From Eopsaltria australis (Eukaryota; Chordata; Aves; Passeriformes; Petroicidae), in assembly GCA_034509425.1 (NCBI GenBank), contig JAVTVJ010000343.1, forward strand, positions 310,001-374,000: DNA of 64,000 nucleotides. The letters run 5' to 3'. The stretch's first letter is position 1. Each line of letters begins with the position of its first letter. A program made the translations under genes and the position numbers. The notes under the pieces are model-generated. The model did not search any database, was not told the origin of the DNA, and saw only the letters and a list, made by a program, of their open reading frames with translations. Of this stretch, positions 20,001-31,692 are shown one piece after another.

Positions 20001-20554
20001 CCACTGCTACTGGCCACAACAAATCCAGACCTCAGTGGCACAGAGTAGAGCATGGTCCAGGACTGACATCTGCTTCCCAGATGCATCACACTGCAGTCAA
20101 TAGTGTGCTATAGCATACTTCATGCTGCACTTCTTCTTGAAGCCAAGTAAAATTTAGGAGACACAGAAAGGAAAATGCTCCAACAGACTATCTGTGATCT
20201 TGTTATTCATTCCTGTTAATATATAAAAAATGCCTTAATTTGGTTTACACATTATTCCCCTTTCAAAACAGTAGATTTCTAACACATTTAGACTAGTTCC
20301 ATGTTGATAAGCTGTCATACATTTAATTGGTAATTTGCATTAATAAGGCTGGGACTGACTCATGACCCATCAGTCCAGTGCTCCAGACTCTCCCTCTTGT
20401 CTGGGCACAGCCACTGAGACACAATCCCAAGCTAAGGGCCTTGGTTGGATGAGCTCTCTGCTATAACACACAAAGTTATTTTCTTCTCTGAAAAATTCAC
20501 AGGGTAATGAAGTTCAAAGAAAGATGGATGGATGCAGCTGAAATAGAAAAGAAT
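11010..20554. other. AT-rich intergenic DNA, no gene recognised
   Basis: Frames here are short, with random composition and no domain I recognise on either strand. I see A/T-rich unique-looking sequence with occasional polypurine stretches (about 14020-14075). No tRNA, rRNA or clear repeat family is recognised. Confidence 0.6.
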
Positions 20555-20770
20555 AAACACAAGTTTAGTGCAGCTAAGTTGCATCTGCCATTTACGTGGG
20601 GAGGAATAACCCCAGGGAGAATGACATCATGGGGGCCACCCAGTGATGGAAAGCAGATATGCAGACAAGGACCTGGATGTCTTGGTGGTCACTCAGTTGG
20701 AGCCAGACGTACCCTTGCCACAGAAAAGCCCTTTGCCACAAACCCCACAAAAGCTGGCTTGAGATAACTC
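20555..20770 (+). mobile_element. CR1 LINE fragment (RT C-terminal region), + strand
   Basis: Eroded coding sequence reads FSAAKLHL and then, in other frames, the 'aaggacctggatgtcttggtgg' stretch, corresponding to the CR1 ORF2 region that encodes the 'K-LHLG..N' and 'K-DLGVLVD' phrases. It is followed by an equivalent of the 'ALVAKKA' segment. It is out of frame and inactive. Confidence 0.65.
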
Positions 20771-23700
20771 TCCAAAAGTGAATGCTCATAGTGTGTAGCA
20801 AACTTACAATTCCGGTATTGCTCATTTAGTTAACTAAAATGACTACGTATTTGCCAGACTAAATGCATATAAACAGTCCCCCACCCCTTCCCTCAAGTCT
20901 GCCTATTTATAGAGGGGCAGTTTTCCCAGTTTTCTCCTTGATTTGCTGATCATTCCAAGACTCCATTTCACATCCCAACTCCATGTTACAGACCAATATA
21001 CAAACAGTTTTACACATCTTACAATCTCAACTCACAAGGTATTCATTTACCCACAAGGTACATGCTCCCACCTGCCGTGGAGACATGGAATAAACAAGAT
21101 GTATTTCCTGAAGAAGATGTCCAAACCACAAGCTGAAACCAGCTAGGTGGGAGTAAACAAGCAAGACTGCACAGGAGAGGGGACAGAAGAAACTGCAGGT
21201 TTTCCATGCAGGTAGGACACCCTACAGGGTTTTGGCTTCCAGTGGGGATAGGAACAAACTTCTGTTAATCATTAACCAAGGGCTGAACTTGGATAAAGAG
21301 TAATGAAAGAGGGTGAGCATTTTGGTCTAGCAATTTGACTTTTACCTTAAGTTTTCTTAAGTTTAGGGAAATTCAGTAATACAAAGAAACTAAGTGCTGC
21401 CTGCTAGAAACTCGTGACTTAAAAGCACATACTGCAAGACTGCTGAAGGGTCTCATTAAAGACATCACTCCACAGGTGAGTCCCAAAAGCTGAAGTAGAA
21501 ATTTGGATGCAGTAATGGCATTTAAATAGAGCTACCCCTTCACTCAGTGAGCTGGAAAAGTCTTTTTCATTTATTTCTCATGTGTTTTCCTGCTTCTGCA
21601 TCTGCACTTTAGAGATATAGACACTGAATATGTGCTTAGTGCAAGCAAACTGTGGACTCTTCAGGAAAATGGCAGTGAAGAATTACTTTTGTAATTGGTG
21701 CTAATATATGCATGGAAATTGCTGGTCTTAAGCAAGCTAAGGGGGGTTTGAAAACATTACAGCATTTCTATTTGGTTGTGTGTATAATAAGCTGTTGAAT
21801 GATATTCTGACAGTATTTGCATAGTAAATATTTCTTTGTCATAAACACAGAGGCAAATATTCTGCAGATTTGTGGGCTTGCAGGTTATGATTATTAATTA
21901 CTATCCTCAGCGTAACTTTTGGCACTGAATTTCTTAAGAATTTTAGTCTACAAAAATAAGCAAGCAGAATTTGTTTGTTTTTGGACAAAACTATTATGAA
22001 ACTTGAATTTAGCTAGCAGTTACAGGACAGATGTGGCTTGGCCAGCCATATCAGTAGAGTAGATTCATTTTATGGAGCAAACTTATAAAGGAAAAATTAA
22101 TTCCCTTATTTTAACAAATTTTTACTAAAGATATTAATGTTCTCAATATATAATATTCCAGAGGAATTAAAAAACATGGCAGGTATATTGGTGGGCAGAG
22201 ACAAACTGACAGCTGAGGTCACCCAGACAGAAGCCTTCCCCCCAGAAGGGATGTTTGAATTCACACACATTATCCTGTGTCAGGGCCACAACCAGCAGAC
22301 AACACAGACACTGGTGGCCATAAAAGCATCATGACAGGAATCAGCCAGACATGGTTTCTTTTGTCTCTTTTCACACTTTGCACATTGTGCTTTTACAAAT
22401 GTCTCTACCCTTTTAGCTGTTCTCGCTGGTTTTAGCACTTCTCCTATCACAACACTTCATGTTGCCATTCCAAATCAATTCCACTCCTCTACGCTGGATT
22501 TTCTCCTTTCTGACCTTTTTTTTTCAGAATGAATGAAGATAAACACAAACAGGCATATGACTCTGCAGCAGTATGTCCCCACATACAGCTAATCAGCAAT
22601 AGTTGCAGTACATTCAATTCACACTTGAAAAAAAAAAGGCAATTTCGATTGATTTTCAAGAAAAGCTGTGCTTGGAAAACAGTAGACTTCAATTTTCAAA
22701 GATATAATAAGAGAGAACAAGAACTCATTACCACAGCTCTGATATTATCCTTCCTCCCCCCAAATATAAAAATTAAACGGTGCATTGAAACAGCCATCAG
22801 AGGGTGCATATACACCATCAGTTTGGCTTGATCACTGTTTTAATGTTAGGCCCTGGTACATGAGCTGCTCATTCACATAAAATGTGTCCATTTCAACTCT
22901 TTGACACGAAGCTGCAATTGCTCCCCTGAGGATTCAGCCCCAGCCTAAATTATGTGGGCCAGATCTCATTAATTAGTCTGAAGGAGCTCATAAAAATTGT
23001 ACGGGTGTACTCAAAGCATTCTTTTCCTAAAAGAGGAGGACTGACCCGAGTGTGAAGGATGTTTCCATCTCTGCTGATAGATGCTTTGAGATAAGAATGG
23101 ACTTGAGAGGTGTAAATAATTTTTTCACTTCCTTTTACATAACCCTTGAAAAAGCCCAAGAGAAGAAGGATTTAAGATATAAATGGGGTAGTTGCAAATG
23201 AGTTATATTCAGATTTGTCTGTGCAATGGTCCACATACCTCCTAGTCATATGTTTCCAACTACAAATATCAAAAACTGCTATACTGAAATTGAGCAGAAA
23301 CTTTTAACTAGAACAAGAAGAAATCAGTCAGGAGAAAACCAAGAACTAATGCAAAAGTTACAATGACAGATTTATGATTTTGTGGCTGTGTTCTCATGAC
23401 TACTGATCTAGCCATGATGGTATTTCTATGGCAATTAAAGAATGAAACTCAAACTTGTCTTTTTTTAACACTTCATTAAGAATGTCCAGAAATAAGGCAA
23501 AAGTTCTCCTATTACATAAAAAGAGATAGAAATTTTCTCTTGGACAAACTCACTGGCATGACTGAGGATATATTTCACAATCCTGTTTCCCACGATTCTG
23601 AGTTTTACTTAGGTCAAGAGGGAGGTGAAGCACCAAATTGCATCTTCAGAATCTGGCTGTACTTCATTTATGGTCGTCAAAAGATAGCAAAAGCAATATT

Positions 23701-24195
23701 GTTATGTGGGAGGGAGAAACTAAATTTTCCACTTCCCTCTTAATTAAAAAAAAAAAAATTGAGAGTTAGTCATGGTTTTTTAAAGCAATCTGTTGTCAGA
23801 CTGAAACCAAGACAGAATGTCATAAACTGAGGTGCAGCAATCTGATAATCAAGAGTTGGATCTTTCATTCTTTATGTCAGTGGAAGTTCCATACTCTCAC
23901 TCCGAATTATGTTCATTGAACACAATTCAATACATCGTTTTGGACAACACTTGAAGATAGGTCTGTTCTGAAATGTTCCTATGAAAAGAAGAAATCACAT
24001 GGCTTTAACCTATGCTAACGCCTCAGCTGCTTTATGTTGTTTTGCACATCCACAGATCCATATGGTTTAGCACACATAGGTGTGCCATACATCCACAGAT
24101 AGAGCAAGGTTTAGATTATTAGCCCCATCACAGCAAATGCCTCTTTTATGAGAAATATGAAATACAGGAAGTTATAATAATGGGTAAAAGAATCT
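20771..24195. other. Intergenic DNA, no gene recognised
   Basis: No supportable coding sequence. A homeobox-site-rich stretch near 22840-22990 is noted among the findings. Confidence 0.6.
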
Positions 24196-24800
24196 GAATA
24201 CCAAATCACAGCATTGTTAAGGCTGCAAGGCAATGCTGGAGATCTTCTAGTCCAATCCTCCACTCAAAGCAGGGTCAACTAAAGCAACACTGAACACTGA
24301 CCAGGAAGGTTTTGGATCTCTCCAGGGATGGAGACTCCAGAACCTCTCAGAGCAGCAGAGTGCCAATGTTTGATAACCCCCACTGAAAAAAATACAAATC
24401 TTGTACTTAATTCTAATTTCCAGTATTTAGTTTTCATCCACTGCCTCTTGTCCTGCCACTGGCTATCACTTAGCAGAGTCTGGCTTTGACTGCTTTATTT
24501 TCTGCCTCAAATACTCATACACCTGAATAGGACTCCCTGAGCCTTCTCCAGGCTGAACAATCCCAAGTCTCTCAGCTTCTCTTCAGACAAGAGATGCTCC
24601 AGTACCTTAATCATCTTAGTGGCCCTAGCTGGACACACTCTAGTCCATGTTTTTCTTTTACTAGGGAGCCTAGAACTGAACCTGGAACTGCAGATACATT
24701 TCACCAGAGTTGGGTAGAGAGGAAGAATCACCTCCCAAAATCTGCTGACAGTGCCCTTCCCCATTCAGCCCAGGATGCTGGAACTATTGTGCAATTTTCT
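24196..24800 (-). mobile_element. CR1 LINE 3' end, - strand
   Basis: Read on the + strand it begins like the reverse complement of a CR1 tail (atcacagcattgttaaggct ... ctagtccaatcctcc). It continues through the classic 'ctccagggatggagactcc', 'cctgagccttctccaggctgaacaa' and 'agatgctccagtaccttaatcatctt' blocks. The element is 5'-truncated at its right end. Confidence 0.85.
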
Positions 24801-26285
24801 AATATTTACAGCATTAACATCCTACAGAATCTATTAAAAAAGCTGGTGTCTTCACATGAATTTGATTTTTTACATGGAAACCCCCAACTGTTTACATACA
24901 TGACAGTTACATAACAGAATATATCACTCAAGAATGTACAGCTTACAGAAAATCCAGTCTGCTTAATAATGCAAAAAAATTTTTCTTGGAGCAACTGGGA
25001 AAAGACACAAGCTCTTTACACAACAGTAGCTCATAAAAACAAAACATGAAAGTCAAAGCTATTTATAATGCCTGAGATTATACAATTTGAGGAAAAAAAT
25101 GTCATTAAGAAAACACTGCTCAGTTTCCCCAGTCTATTTCTGGAGTTGTTTGACCTAGATAAGCAAATACATTGAATTATTTGAAATAGAATAATAAAAC
25201 TGTAAACATGATCAGAAATACCTTTCACCAATGTGTAGGTAGGATGCAACATGAACAAATTAAAAGGGAATAATCACTTCCTGTGCTATATGAAAAAGCT
25301 TTCTGTGTGCTTTCTTGGGTATTTCTACTGCTATTGCCAAAGGAGAAATATACTAAAGTGTAGCAGGGGGCTGTAAAATCTCTGTTCTTAGTTATTTTCA
25401 AGACCTGACAATGAAGTCCTAACAAATCTAGTTTTATCAGATAGCCAAGTCTTCTTTGAGAAAGTTGCTGGACTAACAACCCTCCAAGCTTTCTTGCAAC
25501 CTGAATAACTCCATGATTTGATGGTCCAGATGATTAAATTTCTTCTCTTGTGATATATATAGTGTTTGGAGACCTGAAAGGCTATGCAGTCCCATATGGA
25601 AAATAAGTTCTTTGCAAATTTGTTGAGCATTTCTTGCTTGATTTGTACTGTGCTGTGTACAAAGCGGGAAAATATATTCTAATTTGAAAGTTGAAATGCA
25701 CTCAGAAAATTAATTTATGTTACTTAAATGATAAGTAATTTCTTTTCCTCAAAAGTGTCAACAAAAGGTGAATAAACTCTAGTACAACTATCTGAGCAGA
25801 TTTGCAATCTGACAAAATAGGCTATGGGAAAATGTGTTAGAGACTCATCCTATTTAATCCTATCACAAGATCTGAATGTCCTTTATGTGTTACAGAATTA
25901 GTCCCACTCTTCCTGATTTTCTGCAGACTCTGGTACTCAAAGAATTAGGTTCATCTCCTACACCCCCAAAGTAGGCAAGATATGGAATAGCTTCAGGAGA
26001 GGTACCTCTTTATCTTAAAATACATGTACTTCCTTGAATATGCTTGGTTTTTAGATAATTTCACAAAGATGGAATGCAGAATTTCACATTATACAAAAGA
26101 TTTTATGAAGCAAACACAATTGAAAAGCTTTTGTCAACTGAAAGGAATAGAAAGCTATTCTCTGTGGAGGAGAAGCTTTTACAGGATAAAAGCTTTTACA
26201 ATGCAATATGAAGCCAAACAACATCCATTTCACTCCAAGTCTGTCCTCCCATGTGTTTTGCAGAGCTTTCCAAACAGAAAAATAA
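24801..26285. other. Intergenic DNA, no gene recognised
   Basis: AT-rich, no coding evidence on either strand, no repeat family recognised. Confidence 0.55.
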
Positions 26286-26316
26286 GTTTAGTTTAGTTTA
26301 GTTTAGTTTAGTTTAG
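26286..26316 (+). repeat. (GTTTA)n pentanucleotide microsatellite, about six units
   Basis: Six tandem pentamers of gttta form, interrupted at the end (gtttagtgtaac). It is not the TTAGGG telomere unit. Confidence 0.9.
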
Positions 26317-26780
26317 TGTAACTTTGGGATAAAAGCTCCAGAACCTGAGTTTAGAATCAAAATATCTCCACTGTTTTAATCACCTTTTATCAAAATCTGT
26401 CAGAAGTGAAATATGCAAAGAACTTTCCTCTGAAATTCTCCACTGGGGAAAAAAAATCTGTTTTCTAATTTAAATCATTTAGATAAAGAATAAAAAATTC
26501 AAGAATTCTAGCCAACTGAAACTGCTATATTTCATACAGCTTTGTCTGTGAAGGTCTATTGACCTGGTATCCCTAGAGCATCATACTGTTTTCTTTAAGA
26601 TTTGCTAAGTATCTCATCTCCAAAATAAGCAAAACAGTGAATCACACCAATATCGTGCAAGGAGTGAGTTTAGACATAGCGGGACTAATTCAAAAAGAAG
26701 TGTAAAACTCAGTTTGATAACAACTAAAATTTCAAACAAATGGGTGAAGTTGAAGGGTTTTTTTCCCTTTGCTGTGCCTT

Positions 26781-26804
26781 CACACACACACACACACACA
26801 CACA
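26781..26804 (+). repeat. (CA)12 microsatellite
   Basis: Uninterrupted CA dinucleotide run of about 12 units. It forces His-Thr repeats in one strand's frames, which are not genes. Confidence 0.95.
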
Positions 26805-27194
26805 TAGTACTGACCTGCTACTGTAACCTTCAGCTTCACAACTTTCTTCATTCTCCCCTTCCACTCCCTCCCCCTGCAGACAAGACCCAAATTGTTCTAC
26901 CCTGTGGGACTCCCAGTTTGTTTGGTAGCTGTGTGTGAGTGTTGGTGCCACAGACAGTGTCTGTGCAGGCTGAGGAAGATGTCTGTCCTGAGAAGAGACC
27001 AAAAGAGGACAAACATATTTACAGAACAAAATCTTCCTCCTTAATCTGTGTTTGCATAATAGGCTGCACAGAGAGGATTCTCCATACCACCCTTTCAATG
27101 AGCACAGCCCTTCTTTCAAACAAAATTACAAGGTAGAGCCATCACCCTTGCATCCTGCCCCAGGCACCACAATGCCACCTTGGCAGCCCGTGTA

Positions 27195-27234
27195 CATGCC
27201 AATCCATGTCCATGCCAATCCATGTCCATGCCAG
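27195..27234 (+). repeat. 16-bp tandem repeat, 2.5 copies
   Basis: The unit catgccaatccatgtc occurs twice perfectly and then partially. Confidence 0.9.
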
Positions 27235-27339
27235 GGTGTATCATTTAGAGCCTTTTCTGCATGGAAGCTGGAGAAAATGGCTCAGGACTACATCCTCTGA
27301 CTCTCCTGGGCTACAGACCAGGAAGGTAAACAGCTCTAC

Positions 27340-27745
27340 TGTCGGTGGCGAGAGAAGCAAGATACCAACTCAGTGTGAGTCATAAATCAAGCTCCTTTAT
27401 TGTCAGACAGCGCACACACTTATACTTCTCTATGTGCTCAAAAAATTATTCTCTTACAGAAGTTTCACACGGGATCTTTCTCTAATCTAATTAAAACACC
27501 AAACTGGTATCAGAAGGCAACAACAGTAACAGTTTCTTCTGCCAAGTTAATCTTTGGACACCTGCAGCTTGTTTTCAGCTTTCATGTCTCTCTTTCCCAC
27601 AGTTGTCTTGAGAATAACCTTGAGCAGAGGCCTAGCTTTCGTCTAAGGGGCCTGGATTGCTCACCCACTTTATGTCTGAGCAGCTGGAGAAGGATATTCT
27701 CCAACACTCTACATACTTAACAAACAGAAGCAAAGAGGTCCCACA
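27340..27745 (-). mobile_element. Candidate solo LTR, - strand
   Basis: Read on the minus strand it runs from tgtgggacctctttgcttctg to ctctcgccaccgaca, giving TG...CA ends over about 406 bp. It carries a TATAAG box (27419-27424 on +), then AATAAA (27396-27401 on +), and a U5-like tail. No internal retroviral sequence or polypurine tract adjoins it, so it is a solo LTR if real. No target-site duplication is visible. I do not recognise the family by name. Confidence 0.6.
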
Positions 27746-30700
27746 GGGGAAACTCAAAGAAACTGTTTTTAAAAATGGTTTGCAAAGTCTTTTTCTACTT
27801 ATTTATTTATATGCTGAATGGCACAGGCTGAAGATTGAAAGACGGAAATGTCATTAGGGAGTGACTAGAGACAAATAAATATTCTGCATTAGAAAGCAAA
27901 CAAGCCAAAACAAGGTGCTTTTTGCTCTGTGAATATTCCCGCTAGGTCTCATTAACTGTCAGAAATTAGGCAAAGTTCTAAACATTTTCCACTGTGGCTC
28001 TTGCTACTGGGGACATTCATATTGATGTCATCATTTAAGAAGTGATTCAGAGCAACTTGCAGGCAGCAGTCAGACAAACTTTCCACCGACAGTAATATCA
28101 CTTGCTGTCATTTTACATTTTAATTATGTTCCCTGTGCTGCAGCAGTGCTCAGTTTGTGTGACCTTCCTGGTACTGAAGTGTCAGACAAAAAAGCCCAGG
28201 CATGGCTTTTAGGTTTGTTTTTGATGAGTTTTCATAGTGACCTTGCTGCTCTGGGGAGAAATGGACCAAAAGTTGCCCTTTGTTGTTACTGCTCTTTAAA
28301 CTCTCTTTCCTAACACCTTTGGGAACCCCTAGGTAGATAGGATTTTTAGGACTGTGCCATGCTCTTTTTCAGCTTAGCTCTTCTGGCACTGGGATAAGAG
28401 GGGAGTTATGCCAGAACACCTCTTTTACTTCCTATTCTGCGCCTCTGAGGCACAGATACTCAAAAGCACATCAGCAGGTAATGCAGCCCCAATAGACAAC
28501 CTGGCAGTCTCAGGAGGTGTCCAAACATCTTTTTAAAATTCAAAAGAACTATGGAGGGGGAACACATGTGGATCAAGTTGAACACAGCTATGACTACAGG
28601 AATCTATCCTCTGAATTCAGTCCCCCTGTGCTTACAAAATGAATATGCTCAATAAAATCAAGGGTCTACCAGCCCAGCTAGGAAACAGCTCAACAACTCT
28701 GTTCTTTATGGCATTCAGCTCTTCTACTTCTCACTGTTCCTGGAATTACTACTCCATACAGAAGCTGATCACAAATAGTTTCCATCAGTTAAAACAGAAT
28801 AACAGGATGAGAAATAAGAATCTAGGGCAGAGACACTGAGGATAAGATAAAACCAATTAAGTCAGTTGATGATTTGCCATTTCTCTTGTTGCAAAAAGCA
28901 TGAATATTAATGATCTACACATTTTTAAAAGGAAATAAAACATGTACACTGAATTACATGTCTGGCAGAAGCCCAATTAATGTACCATTGCTGCTAGATC
29001 ATCTATTATAAGCAATAAAAATATTTTATGTCTTTGATAAATATATTGAAGTCTGTAAATGAATTTTCACCACAGGGCTCAAAGAACCTATTAAACAGGG
29101 GAAAAGCTAAACCTAGAAAGGTCTGCTCTAGTCTTGATATGGGCATCATGGTCTCACCAATCCTTGAGAGAACAGTGTCCTGCTGTTAGCTTGGCTTCAT
29201 TTAGGAGTTACCATCACACATCATATTGTCAAGATCAGGATCCTTCTGTGAAAGAACAGTTTAATAAAATTAGGGTAATTGGCATTTACCTTGAAAGAGG
29301 ATACCTGAGTTTAGCTGCAGTGAGGAGTTTAGAGCAAATGCCAAATGAAACTCACAATTTCCATTAGCTGACAAGGCATTGATCTTGGGTTGTCTGTTTG
29401 CAGCAATGAAGAGTTGAGCAGCAAGAATTATCTGCTCTAAAAGAAGTCTGCAATACAATTTTGTTTTCAGGATCTGAGCCAGAGCTTTATCAAGTGCCAT
29501 TCCTGCATGCCTTTATAAAAAGTAGAGCTTTAAAAGTCCTATAAGCTGAATTCTAAAATAGCTTGGAGCAATTTCTTTCAGAATGAAACATAATTGGATG
29601 TGTCAGATGTTCCATCAGCATTTTCTTCAGCACAATGTAAACAGGTATGAAAAAGATCCTTGGGCTAGCAGCTTAAAGCACAATGAATTAATGAAAAATA
29701 AAATACAAAGTTTACTTGGTCACTCTTGCACCAGCTACTGAGTAGAAGAAGACCTTGGAGTGAAGCAGGAAATCTCATATTGTGATTGAAAAAAATCCAG
29801 ACAAGTTTACGTACCTATAAGTTATGCAAAATGGAATTTAATTCATTCTTATGGACCAGCCTTAAATATACCAAACAGATGGCATTTAAGATCCCATTAC
29901 CTATGTGGGAGGCACATATTTATCACCTCATCCATTATCCTTCACTCTCACTACATGTAGATTCATGAGAAAGATTGTTCATATACCCTTTCTAATCTAT
30001 TGGGCAATAATGAGAGAATATATAACTTAAAATATAACTGAGAAAATATAAATTAAAATAGCAAAGATGCAAGGCTTTGAGGTTTTCTTGGGGTGGCACT
30101 GGAAATGGTTATAATGAAATCTAGAGGTAGGAAAATGGAAATGCACATTATATTGCTCCCCCTCAGTGACAGGGTGTTGGAAAAAAACTCAATCCTGCCA
30201 TGTGCAATGTATTATTTATACCCTGTCAGACTAGTATGTAGTTTTAGCACTGAAAAAGTAACCAGGGTAGAAATAGAAATCAGTAGTATACAGGCACATG
30301 AATATGAAGGTGGCCATAAACAGCTCTAATTTAGAAGTGTTACAGCAAAAACTGTATTTTTTTAAACATACCCGCAGGGCTGCAACCTACATCACCAAGC
30401 AGTGCAGCACAGGAGGCACTGAAGAGTTTGTGACAGCAGTTGTGCCTGGCTCCTTGTATAGGATGTCCCCCAGGGGTGTTCTCTGACACACATTAAACCA
30501 GAGTACAGCAAAATGTGTAACCAGAAGGCATGAGCTCTCATTTCCACCTAGAAACACCCAGCACAGTACATTGGGCTGGAATGGTTCTGCAGCATTTCCT
30601 ACCCTTTCTTCTTCTTTCTTTAGGGTTCACTTATCACACAGCTCTTTGTGTCATCTATTTGCACACACCAGTACATACACCAGTATTACACCAGTAACAG

Positions 30701-31464
30701 TATTACATCAGTAGGACAGTATATCAATGCATTTGCTGCCTCCAGAGAAAGAAGACAATAGAAATAATGATTTCAGAAGGATCAAATTTTCATTCTTTGG
30801 AAAACTGACATCAAAGCAAGTTGGCAGAAGTAAAAGCAGACATAGCAGAAGGAATGACCCACTATGTAAGACTGGTCTCTCCTTCAGCACCTAGGCACAC
30901 AGTCTTCTCAATGCATTCATCCCCATCTTTGTTCTTGCTGGAAGCTGGAAAAAAGGAAGGAAGTTGCTCTTAAAACACTCGTGCAGGTGGAGGTATGATC
31001 AGTGGCAGAGTCAAGTACTCAACACCTAATATCTATTTATTGACCACAGATGGAATGACTTTACTAGACCCTAGCATGACCCAGAGAGATGAGACCCGAG
31101 GTTACCAAACACTAAATTGTGGTGAGCCTTGTTTTGAGCTTCTCTCTGCATTAAGTGGAGAGAGGGAGAGGTCAAAAGCAATGTTTTCAGAAGACAATAT
31201 GCATGGTTTTGAATAGGAAGATAGGAGGAATCACTAGAGACATCTAGATCTCCCCAAACTTTGTGCAGTGCATATAAGCAGTAAGATACTCTTCAGTCCT
31301 AGGTTAAATTTAACTATATGTGATAAATCTAACCCTAACTCTTGTTAATATCTGCAAGATCCCTTTCAAATTGTCTGTAGCTAAGCAACAAATAGCCAGA
31401 GATCTCTTTCATCCTCTTGTAGACTGCAGACTGGATAGAAAACCACCCCTCAGGAAAACCTCCA
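27746..31464. other. Intergenic DNA, no gene recognised
   Basis: No coding sequence supported. Regions near 28020-28160 and 28890-28910 look like possible regulatory sequence (see findings). Confidence 0.55.
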
Positions 31465-31692
31465 GGAAAACCTGGAGAGGATGAAGGAATGAGCTGATTG
31501 GAATCTTGTGAAGTTCAGCAGAACCAAATGCAAGGTCATGCATGTGGGACAGGACAACCCCCTGCACTGTTGCAGGCTGGGAGTGGCTGGCTGGGGAGCA
31601 GCTCTGCACAGAAGCTGACAAGGGGATTTGATTCTATGACCTACAGAGGTCTCTTAAAAAACAAAATATTTGGTGATTCTGTGTTTCTATGA
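31465..31692 (+). mobile_element. CR1 LINE fragment with 3' tail, + strand
   Basis: The segment containing 'gtgaagttcagcagaaccaaatgcaaggtcatgcatgtggga' parallels the CR1 region encoding 'F-N-K-x-K-C-x-V-L-H-x-G'. It jumps via an internal deletion to the CR1-like tail 'gattctatgacc ... gattctgtgtttctatga'. It is inactive and deleted internally. Confidence 0.75.

Noticed and set aside
26286..26316. Telomere-like repeat
   Set aside because: The unit is a pentamer (GTTTA), not TTAGGG.
26724..27119. 131-codon minus-strand frame with Val-Cys repeats
   Set aside because: The repeat is the translated CA microsatellite; the rest has no homology I recognise.
27338..28094. 11-bp inverted repeat (actgtcggtgg / ccaccgacagt) suggesting a terminal inverted repeat transposon
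   Set aside because: Homology stops after 11 bases, no target duplication; such pairs are expected by chance in 64 kb. The left copy is better explained as the LTR end.
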